Under the pieces are notes generated by a model. That model saw only the letters and a list, made by a program, of their open reading frames with translations, had not been told where the DNA came from and did not search any database. DNA of 64,000 bases from Physcia stellaris (lineage: Eukaryota > Ascomycota > Lecanoromycetes > Caliciales > Physciaceae), in the NCBI GenBank assembly GCA_018902385.1, contig JABSSW010000036.1:124001-188000 (forward strand). The letters run 5' to 3'. Positions 34,608 through 45,287 of this stretch are shown piece by piece. The first letter of the stretch is position 1. Every line of letters begins with the position of its first letter. A program made the translations under genes and the position numbers.

Positions 34608-35891
34608 GGTGGGTCAACGGATTAGGTGGACTGCAAGAAACGCGAATTATAGTCCTTGAACAACTGATACACGAGGATGACGAACAACTTGACGAAATCA
34701 AGTGCGATATTTGTACGAGTACTTGTGGGGTTCATCGAGGGGCAAGGGTCCAAGAAAATGTAATTGGGCCGCGGGGTTGGGGTGGGGTGCTGAGGTGTAC
34801 CCCCTGGGTCGCTTGGCAATATCACGGGCTACTCATACTTACTATCTGAACTCTACATTGTCTAGATTGATGAACGGCGTGGATAGGTTCGAAATTAGGT
34901 TGTGTAGAAGCATGACTTGACGACATCTAAGAGCCTTCGTCCAACAACCAACATTAGCAACGGGGTTGGCGAGATATGCCCAAGGTATCGTGAATATTGG
35001 AGGTGCGCAGCTGCGAAGTGTGACCTCGTTCCTCCATACCCGCTCTGCTTTCCACACGGAGAAAACTTCGAAGCTATCTTGGCTTGGAAGGGCGCAATCT
35101 TCCAAGGGATTGGCATGAACTACTGGAATAGTGATAGGCGTCTGCCTAGCGGTGCGAGCTACTGATTGACACTGGCAACGAAGTCTGGCCGTACGAGTCG
35201 ATGGAATCCTCCTAACCGTTCAAACCTGACGTCTGAAATATATCAGTTGGCTGCGCTGAAGCCCTTATTCTCTGCACGGCCTACCTGACTGATGCACGCC
35301 TTCACACGCTATCAAGCGCGGCCACCTGGAGACAATGGCCGGCGCTCAAGGAACTGCCCCATACGCCGATTTTAGATACGTCGACTTCATCTCTTGTCTA
35401 TGCGTACGTAATAGCATCCTGCATGTCTGCAATCTGCACGTACGGAACAATCTCATGTCGGGTTTGTTTGAAACCACAGTCGCTTGAGCCAAACCTACGG
35501 TTGTCGTATAACAGTGAGGCAATTTGCGAGCTCAGGGTAGAATCAAAATTTTGCCTCCGTCGCCCTCTGCTCTGCCATACTCCATACCGTAATTTCTTAC
35601 CTCGCCGTGTAAAAAGCCCAGCGACTAGGGTGCTAATTAATAAGTAGACTGAAGCAAAGATATATCCTACCACTTGAAGGCCATGTCCCAAGCAATCGTA
35701 TGAACATTGTGTCCTGCGGGTTACTAATTCTTCAATAAACCCTCATTTGGTAACATGAATGGCTCTGTAGAGCAAGACACTGTCGGCTTCTGCAGATTGG
35801 ACACGTAGATTTAGCTTGCAAATTTTATTACTCGCAGAAAACTCAGGATTTTCTGCATGTGGATTGCAGCCAGATAGCGGTCATGGTCAGG
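34608..35891. other. Intergenic, nothing recognised
   Basis: This is the upstream region of TMA22 and the 3' flank of the GRF gene. Opposing frames around 34840-35165 and 35398-35691 have no recognisable content. Confidence 0.4.
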
Positions 35892-37046
35892 TCATCTATC
35901 GTTCGATTTGATGACGCCTAGTTCTCTTCTCAGATGTCTAATGACAGCTCTGCTTGTCTCACGCTCCGACTGTAGAGCCTCGATGCTAGTCTGGAGTTCG
36001 ACGATCTTCTCGTCCTTCTTTGAGATTAAAGAACGGGAAATGTCCCGTCCCTTGACGACGCCATGAGTGAAAAGGCTTTGTTTATTGCAAATCTCCCTGA
36101 CTTCATCGCGGGTATTGGCCGGAAGCGACACTTGAGCGTTCCGGAGAACCTTCAAGATCTCCTCGGCAAGCGAAGAGTCGGATTTTGTAGTAGGTGCGAT
36201 ATCCTTGAAACGGACAGGCGTAGGCGTATTCTCGGGACCCGTGGTTGAAAAGAGCCTCTTGCCTCCTGTAATTGTGGCTGGTGTAGTGAAAACATCGTCT
36301 CCCTTTCGGTCAGAGATAGGAGTTGGTAAGGCCGCTGCGGCATTGTTGTGCATTTCATCGAATTTTCGCTTGCCTGGTGTGGAGAAACTATCCGTTTTGA
36401 TTGTCTTACGTGGAGTATCCGGAGGTGGCATGACATTCTGACTTTGGGAAGATGCTTGGTCCACGGCTTTTGAGATTTCTTCGTCATCGCTCAAAGGCCA
36501 GTCATAGTATTCTTCTTGCGATTCCTCCTGTGTCGTACTGTCAGACTGCGTGGCTTGGGCCACAGCTTGAGCAGTCCTAGATGATTTTGAGGGGGTGTAA
36601 GGTGTTGTAATATCTGGGCTGCGCAATCCTGTTCTATTGCCTGTCGGAGGAGTCATGTATCCGTTGCCACTGAGTGTCTTTAGAGGTGTTTGCGGTGCAG
36701 GCTCGGGCTCCGAGCGGGAATTGTTCAAGACCACAGCTGCTTCTCGACCTTTTGCCTCGTCACCCCATATGAAGAAGTCACATCTTGCTGGCTGAGGTTT
36801 CTGACAAGTGTAGACTGCAGAAGGGCAAGGTTAGCGAAATACCCCTGTGAGAGGCTGATCGAAAGGCGTACACCATCTTCCGTGATTCTTGCCACCGTTC
36901 TTCGTCTGGAAATGCTGTGCGGGTAGACGTGGATCGCAATTGCAGTGCCATACTCCATCGGTAAAAAGACCTTTGAGTGGGACTTTTTTGACAGCTCCAG
37001 GACCACTTCGGCTTCGAAACTGACTCTTACTGCGGCCTTTGAACAT
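35892..37046 (-). CDS. GRF-type zinc-finger protein
   Basis: Two exons, 37046-36872 and 36814-35892 (57-bp intron, phase 1), give 365 residues. The N-terminal GRF zinc finger reads GVWHCNCDPRLPAQHFQTKN, HGRWFYTCQKPQ, CDFFIWGDEAKGRE across the splice; the Cys/His ligands and the G-R-(F/W)-F-Y core are present. This domain binds single-stranded nucleic acid in APE2, NEIL3 and topoisomerase III. The rest is Ser/Pro-rich with many TP/SP sites (ITTPYTPSKSS, TPRKTIKTDSFSTPGKRKFDEM), probably phosphorylated, and ends with a helical coiled coil (about the last 45 residues, KKDEKIVELQTSIEALQSE). It belongs to a common uncharacterised ascomycete family. A nuclear DNA-repair or chromatin role is inference from the domain. 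Confidence 0.8.
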
Positions 37047-38077
37047 TAGGTATTCTCAGTGGTTGCATGCCGCGAACCATCAGATACCGTGAGAGGGCTT
37101 TGTGGTGGACGATCTGTGACTTCAAGACTGTCAGGTGATAAGTTTCATGGTCCGAGTAGAGAGTAAGCATGATACGAGTAAGATAGTTGCTATGACACCC
37201 CGCCAAAAGCGCTAGTTCTAACAGTTCGGGACAAGCCCCGGCTTTTCCGGGTAGCGAACCGATAAATCATCATCGTCTTGTAGAAATCTGAGAAAAACTC
37301 ACTTCCTTCTCTTTCGTACGCTCCGATGCTGTTGTATTGTTGTCTCCTCTCGTTCTTCTCTCATTTTAGTTGCCCCTTGTCTCTGGATGAGTACCCTTAA
37401 AGCAATGACGGGACGTCCTTTCTTCACTGCAACCGTCCAATGACCCAAACTCTGTGCATCCTCGGAATACGATAGGACATCACTTATCACACAATGTACG
37501 AGAGTATGCGAATACTTCTACTAGCTGGTCTGATTTTGATTCTGACGAAACGCTGTCAGAGTCACTGTCATTCGGGGTCAGATTGTTCGAACTTATGAGA
37601 ATACAGATGGGAGACCTGGACTCCGCTCTGAACTTTTACAGTTCCAGTTCTGATGAAGAGCTTCTGTCAATCGATTGGTCTCTCGAATCGAGGGGTTTAT
37701 TCATTGCGGCACAGGTACCGTGCCTGAAACAAAGGCTGAGCTATTATTATGTGCCCGAATCCTTCTGTGGAACTGGGATGCACGCACTGCGCACTGCCCT
37801 TACCGAGCGAAGCTAGACCTCCAGTAGCTGGGCTGCCACAGTGAGCACTTATATGCAGCCGGTTTCTGCAGGGTAATAGTAGGAACAATAATAGTCATTA
37901 GCCCTCCTCCAGGAATCGCAATATCGTAGGTCAGGTACTCAGGAAATGAGGTATAATGCGGTACCGCCTCTCTTTTCTGTCAAAATTTCTACCTCCGTCT
38001 ACCTCTACTATTCAGGTGGTTTCTTTTGCTGCCTAGTAACCTCTGTCATCCATCTACTAGGTTGATATCGCATCAAC
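37047..38077. other. Intergenic, nothing recognised
   Basis: This is a divergent spacer between the GRF gene and surface gene B. The frame at 37454-37816 has no recognised domain. Confidence 0.4.
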
Positions 38078-41000
38078 ATGACTTCTCAAGTACTCATTGT
38101 TGGAATCCTCCTTTTGCGTCTTTGCCAAGGGAGCCCATGGCCACAACATGGTGGGCCTTAATCCATTCGCTATTTCACTAATCTACATGTACTTACACAA
38201 CGTAGCGTATCCCTTCAGCCTCAACAATAGCACCCGCAGTATTGTTGCCACAGCATCTGGCGGCCAAGTAGCGGGCTCAGCATCCAACGCAAATGCAAGT
38301 CAGCCGCAGGGACATTGTTGTTTTGTTGTTCAAGACACTTTTAATGTCAACTACTGGGCTAGTATGATGGATCTTTTCGTTATTAGGTGATCTGTACTCA
38401 TTCCACTAGATCAATACACTTCCACCTTCTATGGTCTACGGAGAATAACATCAGTTGTTGCTTTCAAAACGCAGTACGAGGACACGATCATCACCAGATA
38501 TGCCACATCGACGACGATCAAAAACACGACCTACCTCAGCACCTACCAGAACGCTAAAGACGGTGTTTATGCCTCCAACGGATTGGTCGGCCCACAGCTG
38601 GCTGAGACCCTAATCAACGGCACCATAACCACATTCCACCGTACAGCTATGTAAGTACTCTATCATCAACGACCCAAGCGGATCAATGATCAAGATCTAA
38701 TCTATTTCAGAGCTTCGCCGACAGGTTTCTTTGCATATCCGTCAGTGAAGATTATTAATGTACCTGCTGTTAAGGACGCTGGTGGACAACTCGCATGTGC
38801 TACCTCTTCTATCTATACGACATGCTTAGATTCTAAACACTTCGTCACTTTTGAGAGTGTCAACTCGGCGGCAGAAGCATACTTTGGTACCCTTCAACAG
38901 TCTAAGATTTCAACAACGTATATGTATACACAATCTACATGGTATTCCATAATCTCTCTAGGCGTTGGATCTTACACACAAGAAACATTTACGGGCTTGA
39001 CCACAAGGCTCGTCACAGGCCAAAACATAGTTCCTTATACTGCTCACAACACGTCTTATTCGACTGCGGAGATAACATTTTCATCTCCATTTTTGTACTT
39101 TCCTACTCGGGCTTCGACCGAGAGGACAGTTCCAAAGGGCGAACTCCCAGGTATCGCAGACGTCTCAACGCCTCGAGTAGCTGGTCGTGCAGTAACGAGT
39201 AGAGACGCTCAAGATTTTGACAGCGACAAAGCTGTCTATGGCTATGTTCCGTCAGAATTAATTAAGTGGATTTTGCAAAATACTGATTACGTGGCGCAAT
39301 ACCCATCCCTAGGCTCCTGTATACCTGGCGGTCCAAGTCTACTTCCACTTCCTAGTATTCCAGGTCGTCAGGATATTCTCACAGCAAGTGATGGCAGCAA
39401 TTACTGCCAATATGCAGCTCCAGAGGTTGCAAATGCTGTACCGGATTTAACTACAACGGCGGAAGTCATGGTTCAGAGTACAGGTTGCTTCCATCCAGGC
39501 AATTGCCAATCCAAACAGACGCCAACTGCAGCGCCAGCTTCACCGATTTCTTCCGAATTTCCACGAAGCACAAATCCATCTAGCACGGAGAAAGAAAGTC
39601 ATAGCAAGACGTCGACTGAGACAAAAAGAGAGACGCAGTCGTCAAAAGTGTCCAAGGTTGGCTCAAATCCATCCCCGGCGGTTCCATTGCCGGTGATTGT
39701 ACCGATTGCAAGCCCACCAGTGCAAACTCCGTCGAAACCTTTAATAACGCCCGAGCAAACTGCAACCCTGTTACCAGTGAACAATGACGAATCGGGTGGA
39801 CCCGCGCAGACCCCGGTTGAGCATCAAACCGGGAGCTCAGTCCCCAGTAGTCCCTTGGTCGTTGGTCCTGAAGGCAGCTCCGATCCGCGATTTTCCAACG
39901 ATGTTCTCGCGGGAAGTGCGGTGGTCACTGTAGCTAGCCTTGCTAGTCAAACCATTTCTCGAGGCTTGACACCTATTGCAACGGTGGGTAGCCATAGAAT
40001 CAGTGCTTCAAATGGAGTCGTTGTTGTTGCTGGGTCTACTCTCTCGCCCGGAGGACCTGCGATAACCCTTGCCAGCACTCCAGTCTCTCGAGATGGCTCA
40101 GGAAATCTAGTAGTGGGATCAACCAGCATACCAATCCCACCGTCCAGTCCAGATAGCATCTTCACGGACGCTGGGCAGGTGTTCACGATGGGTACGTCAG
40201 GGGTTGTTGTGGGGGTGAGACGGTTTCTCCTGATGGTCCTGCAATAATAGTTTCCGGAACACCTATTTCCCTGGGCTCATCACAGCTTATCGTCGGCAGC
40301 TCCACAGTTCGATTACCGGAACCGTCTCCTTCCACTATATCTAGTAACATTGTCGTCGCTGGCCAGACCTTTGCGCAGCTTCCTGACGGTATCTCCGTAG
40401 CAGGTACTACTCTAAGATCTCAAGGACCTGCCGTCACGATCTCAGGCACACCGATCTCTCTAGGTAACTCTGGAGTTGTAATTGGTGCCACCACCTTTCC
40501 TTTGCCGACAGCTTTCCCAGATAGCCCATCTCAGACCTTGACTCTGAACGGCCAAACCCTCACGGCCGGCCCCGATGCTGTGGCTATAGCGGGCAATACT
40601 CTTACACCGAATGGGCCCGCTGTCACTATCTCGGGTACGCCAATATCCGTTGACAACTCTGGTATCGTCATCGGCTCTTCTACCTTTTCGCTACCAACAC
40701 CCTTGCCCACATCCGCACCGCAAACTTTCACCCTCGGCGGTCAAACCTTCACTGTCGAATCAGGTGGCGTGGCAGTCGCAGGAACTACACTCGGCCCTCA
40801 CGCTCCCGGGCTTACTATATCTGGCACTTCAATTTCCCTCGGCCTCTCAAGTATCATCATCGGTTCCAGTACCTTTGCTCTCCCAACGCCCTTTACTCCA
40901 AGCTCGGAGCAGACATTCACCATAGGCGGCCAAGTCTTCACCGCCACGTCAGGCGTTGTAGCCATTGCAGGATCAACTCTCTCACCTAACGGCCCTGGCA

Positions 41001-41482
41001 TCACTGTCTCAGGAACCCCCATCTCCCTCGCTGCCTCAGACATCATCATCGGCTCAAGCTCATACTCCATCCCTCTCCTATCCATCCTCCCATCTCCAAG
41101 CACCATAACCTTCAACGGTGAAACACTCACCCTCGCCCCCAGCGCCGTCGCCGTGGGTGAACACACCCTCTCCGCAGGTCAGGCCATCACGATCAACGGC
41201 ACCGAGATCTCGCTGGGCACCGCCGGGCTGGTTGTAGGTAGTAGTACACTGACTCTGAGCTCTCCGACGCAAGGTTTGGGCGAGGTCATCATGGGGGGTC
41301 TTGGGGCTCATAGCACCGCTACGGCTTCTGGGACTGGTGCCATTGGAAGCGGTGGCAACGGCACTAGTACCGCGCCGTTGGGGGCTTTCACTGGGGATGC
41401 AAAGCGGCTTGCGGGTGGATGGAGAGGGATCCTTGGAGGGGCCTTTGGGCTGCTTTGGGTGGTTCGCTGGTGGATTGGGTGA
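38078..41482 (+). CDS. Secreted repeat-rich surface protein B; one-base frameshift
   Basis: Exons 38078-38150, 38206-38361, 38410-38650 and 38711-41482 have matching phases. The signal peptide is MTSQVLIVGILLLRLCQGS. The N-terminal domain contains HCCFVVQDTFNVNYWA, TSTFYGLRRITSVVAFKTQY, KNTTYLSTY and FFAYPSVKIINVPAVKDAGG, shared closely with protein C, as are introns 2 and 3. A CQYAAPE..AVPDLTTT and CFHPGNC segment follows, then a Ser/Thr/Pro-rich linker and seven ~60-residue repeats (core LSPxGPxITVSGTPISL). The end has GLGEVIMGGLG, GAFTGDAKR and a hydrophobic tail, consistent with a GPI signal. At the G5 run 40211-40215 (inside repeat 2) one base is missing; upstream and downstream frames otherwise continue the same repeat series. 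With it the product would be 1080 residues. Function unknown, cell surface inferred. Confidence 0.75.
39990..41260 (+). repeat. Seven tandem ~180-190-bp repeats in protein B
   Basis: Units run (T/V)F(T/A)xxGQ.F.A...VAIAG(T/S)TLSPxGPAITISGTPISLxxSxIVIGSSTFxLP. They are more diverged from each other than the copies in protein A. The frameshift at 40211-40215 lies in the second unit. Confidence 0.8.
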
Positions 41483-42146
41483 TGGCTGAGGAGTGCGGAT
41501 TGTGGAAATGAGTTATACTGAAAGGGTTCCAATTCAGCGTCTGTGGGAATCTAGATACCGCCGATGGGTTTCGAAAGGGTCTGTACTCGAGTGTCTGGAG
41601 ACCCCAAAAAGGAAAGCGACGTCAGGCCAAAGCTATTGCGAACTGTGAGACGCGAAGCTCGAAGCTTGAAGCAGTTTCGATGACGAGTGACGGGTCATAT
41701 GAGAGCGCACCGTGACATGCTCGGCGATTCCGTTCGTCATCACGAGTCAGGGGCTTTCCGGGGAGCCAGAGCGTGTGCGAACGATGAAAAAAGCCGATGA
41801 GAGGGCTGACATGGGGATTTTCGAGGTAGAGTTGGAGCGAACTTTGGGGCGGCCTTGGAAAGCATTCAGGGGCAGGTGGGCGTGTTTATCGAACACAAAT
41901 GGTTGTTTGTCAACTGGATGGAGCTATATACGGTGCAATGGCCGCTGATCTAGATCGCTATCTGCAGAAAGGTACGGTGGATGACAATGAAGATGAAGAC
42001 TTAGAAGACCAACAAAATTCTCAACAAACACTATCAATACTCTAAATCTGCCCTTCTGCCCCTGTCTACATACCAAATCGGAACTCACGCGGCCCCCTTG
42101 ACTAAATCCCTCCCCTGCCCTCCCCTCCCTCCCCTCTCCCCCAATC
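41483..42146. other. Intergenic, nothing recognised
   Basis: This lies between the 3' ends of surface gene B and the monooxygenase (convergent). A C/T-rich tract is at 42060-42150. No gene is seen. Confidence 0.4.
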
Positions 42147-43797
42147 TCACAAACTCTCCCCAAAAAGCACCCCCGCCTCCCTAACCTGATCAACCATATC
42201 CCTCTGCCAAATCCAATGCATCTTCCTCTCCAACGCCTCCCTCATCTTGCCCACATCCGCCCCCACACCCTCCATCTGCATCCCAATCAACCTGCCCACC
42301 TCCCGACTCGTCTCGACCACCCTCTGCGCCCGCGGCCGACGGACTTGGTTGTAGGCTAGGAGGGCCTTGGGGATTGCGGCGAGGGTATTTGAAGGGGAAG
42401 CCAGCAAGGAGGAGAGCACGAGCGCGTCTTCGATCGCTTGGCCTGCGCCGGCGCCTTGGTAGGGTGTTGTTGCGTGCGCGGCGTCGCCGAGGATGGCGAC
42501 GCGGTTGCGGACGTAGGTTGGGGCGGCGGATGTGTCCCATACGGACCAGGAGGCGAGGTTGGGGGCGTTGAGGAGCTGGGGGTGGGGGTGTTAGTTGGAA
42601 TTGTGGGGTGGGGGGTTTTGGGGGATGGGGGATGGGGGATGGGCGGAGGACAAGGGAGGAATAGGGGGAAGGAAGGCATGGATGAGGTGAAGGGGAGGGA
42701 AATGAAAAGAGGAAAAGAGCGGAACGAGGCTTACATCGATAAGAGCCCGCGTTTGGGGACTCCAGCCTTCGAAGCGTGCGGAAAGGTCATCCCATTTGAG
42801 AGGGACGATGGTTTTCTCGTGGTTCCAGGTTGGCTGCTCGAAGTCCATGGCTGCTATGTTCAAGAGGGCGCCGTGATCGATTGGGTAGCTGAGGATTGCG
42901 CGGCCTAGGAGTGATGAGACGGTTAGTTTGGTCTCTCAAATTGGTGATCTTCTACGGCGTATGGTGACACGGCAGAGGTTGATCCGAAAAAAATCTCAAT
43001 TCTGGATTTGCTTACCAGGTCCGCACAGCAGCATCGAGTTTTGTGCGTACTCAGCACCTAATTTCTCCACCGCGGCATCCATACTCGTGATCCCCCTGTA
43101 AGCTACAGATCCCGAAAAGACTGGCGCGGCAGCTTCGGGGCCCAATAAGTATGATCGGACTGCGCTGTGGATACCATCAGCTCCAATGACCACGTCGGCA
43201 GTGGCGTTGGTGCCATCCTTGAAGCTGAGGAGTACTGGGCTACCAGCTTTGTCTTCGATCGCCACAAGTCGTTTGCTGAAGTGTGCACGCTGAGCAGGGA
43301 CGGCCTTCACTAGTTCATCGAGGAAGTGAGCGCGGTGAACGCTTTGCATGCCTGTTGCGTTCTTCAGCTCGATGATAGGCTCTCCTGCGTGTTCACCTTT
43401 GCCCTGTCAAGGAATTACGCTCGTCAGCTCATCTGAACCTTGATGTTACGTTTCCCTCTTGTACGTCCTAGACGGCGCTCTTTAGACTTACGACACGGTA
43501 TTCTGCGAAGTTGTTGGCTTTCGAAGGCCACATGTTCGGGGTGACATGCTTGTCGAATGCTGCTTTGGCCGCAGGTCCAATCATCTCTAGTGCGCGTTGA
43601 GCATTTGGGCCGAGTGCGACTCCAGCGCCGATTTCGCCGAATGTAGGTGCGGACTCGTAAACATGCACATCTATATGTGGGTACTTGAGAAGACCTAGAG
43701 CAAGCACCAGGCCACCAATACCGCCGCCAACAATGGCCACGCTGAAAGCTGTTGGTACTGGAGATACTTCGGACGTGGTATTTGGCACTGAGGACAT
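42147..43797 (-). CDS. FAD-dependent monooxygenase, salicylate hydroxylase-like
   Basis: Exons 43797-43492, 43403-43016, 42904-42735 and 42575-42147 (introns of 88, 111 and 159 bp, phases consistent) give 430 residues, normal for class A flavin monooxygenases. Motifs: N-terminal Rossmann GGGIGGLVLALGLL (about 25-38) with E at the end of strand 2 (VYESAP); the middle VVIGADGIHSAVR (the DG motif binding FAD and NAD(P)H); and VAILGDAAHATTPYQGAGAGQAIEDA (the GD motif). The family hydroxylates small aromatics such as salicylate or 3-hydroxybenzoate with NAD(P)H and O2. No catabolic cluster surrounds it, so the exact substrate is unknown. It has no signal peptide and is probably cytosolic. No anomaly is seen. 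Confidence 0.88.
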
Positions 43798-45287
43798 TTT
43801 GGGATGCGTGGAGTAAGAGAGACGGAGTATAGGTAATAAAAAATCAAGGAAGGCTCTGAAAGTTAAGAAGATGTCTCTTGTCTACTATGTAGCGTGTATC
43901 GAAGCTGTGTTGAACAGGATTCCTGATCCATTATATATCACTTCGGATTATACTCTCTGCCCATGCATCCTTAGGCCCGGGTCACGTTGCCGGAATATGC
44001 AAGTTGCTTGCTCAGCATCCCAACCTCTGCCCGAGAATTTGTTTAAGGCGCTATGCCGCCCTCAGAAGCACCTCACTCTCGAGTCCTCCTTTTCGGGGTT
44101 TGGTTGATGCGGGGTACATCAAAGGCAAAGTATCGACGCCAAGTAGCGTTCAGTGATAGGATACTCTAATTATGGCTCATGGACAAATAAATAGCGCGGT
44201 GTTTGTAAACTCCTAAAGTACTCGGATTCGGCCTCTGCGGTTCTCTTTTGTCCGTGTGGGGTCTCGTGACTCCTGCAGCTCGGATGCTGCAGGTAGGGTG
44301 TTGGAAAAGGAAACAATCGGCTAACGCACCATTGCGATCTGTCCGCACTCCTAGGTGGAAGATACTGGCGCTTTTCATGACCAAACTGAAAGAAAAGATA
44401 GGAGGACGAGATACCTGACGTAGGAATGCATACAAACTCCATGTCGACCCTCAAAGCCTTGGCTTCAGCCAGATGTTTGGGATAAGGGGGATGTCTTAGT
44501 CGCATTTTCGAGCGCATCTTCGGCTTTTTTCATACAACGAAGGCAAGGAATGCGACATTAGAGGCACCATACGGAGTACATTGATCAAGAAACAATACAC
44601 CGAACAAATGTGGAGAGAGGCAAAACAGGAGTCGTCTCCGCGGCATGACGAGAAAGGAGACAGCAGGTCGCATGGTTCGGTACTCAGGCTAGTAAACACG
44701 GTTCAAAAACGATAGATTAATCCAATGAGGACTCATCTGACATACTTACAATGCCGAGAGTACGAAGGCATGGCCTTGGAGGAGACATGCTCGCCAATCC
44801 AGTCAGCAAATGGATGGAGCAAGGGTTCGACCAGCCCGGACGATGGATATGAGAATTGATACAAGATCCTTCGAAGGACTGAGGGACAATATTCCCGCCT
44901 CCTGAAGATAAAAGCATCGCGCGGCTTGGCGGCAACGTCACCCGAAGATTCGCGACCGTGCGGAAAACTACTCGAGTGTTTAATGCAACCTCAATCGCCA
45001 TCTATCTGCTGGCAGTATCATGCATTGATTCCGAGCGATTACTACAACACTATCCGTATCTGTATGAGATTTCCATGTTGTGCAGCTGGCTGCGGTTCAC
45101 AAGCAGTGGCTGAAGACGGCCAATTAGTGCAGTACTATATTTGGAGGATTGTGCATTCTGCGATCCTTCAGCCTTGTACCCATCTTTCATGGGTCTCTCA
45201 TCCCAATTCCCTATTCCTCTCCATCTCTTTCACTTCTCACATCTCTTCTACTACTCACATCTCTGAGCGTCTTGTCGACTGCGAGTG
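43798..45287. other. Intergenic, nothing recognised
   Basis: This is a divergent spacer between the monooxygenase and surface gene C. Several short minus-strand frames (44166-45001) have no recognisable content. Confidence 0.4.
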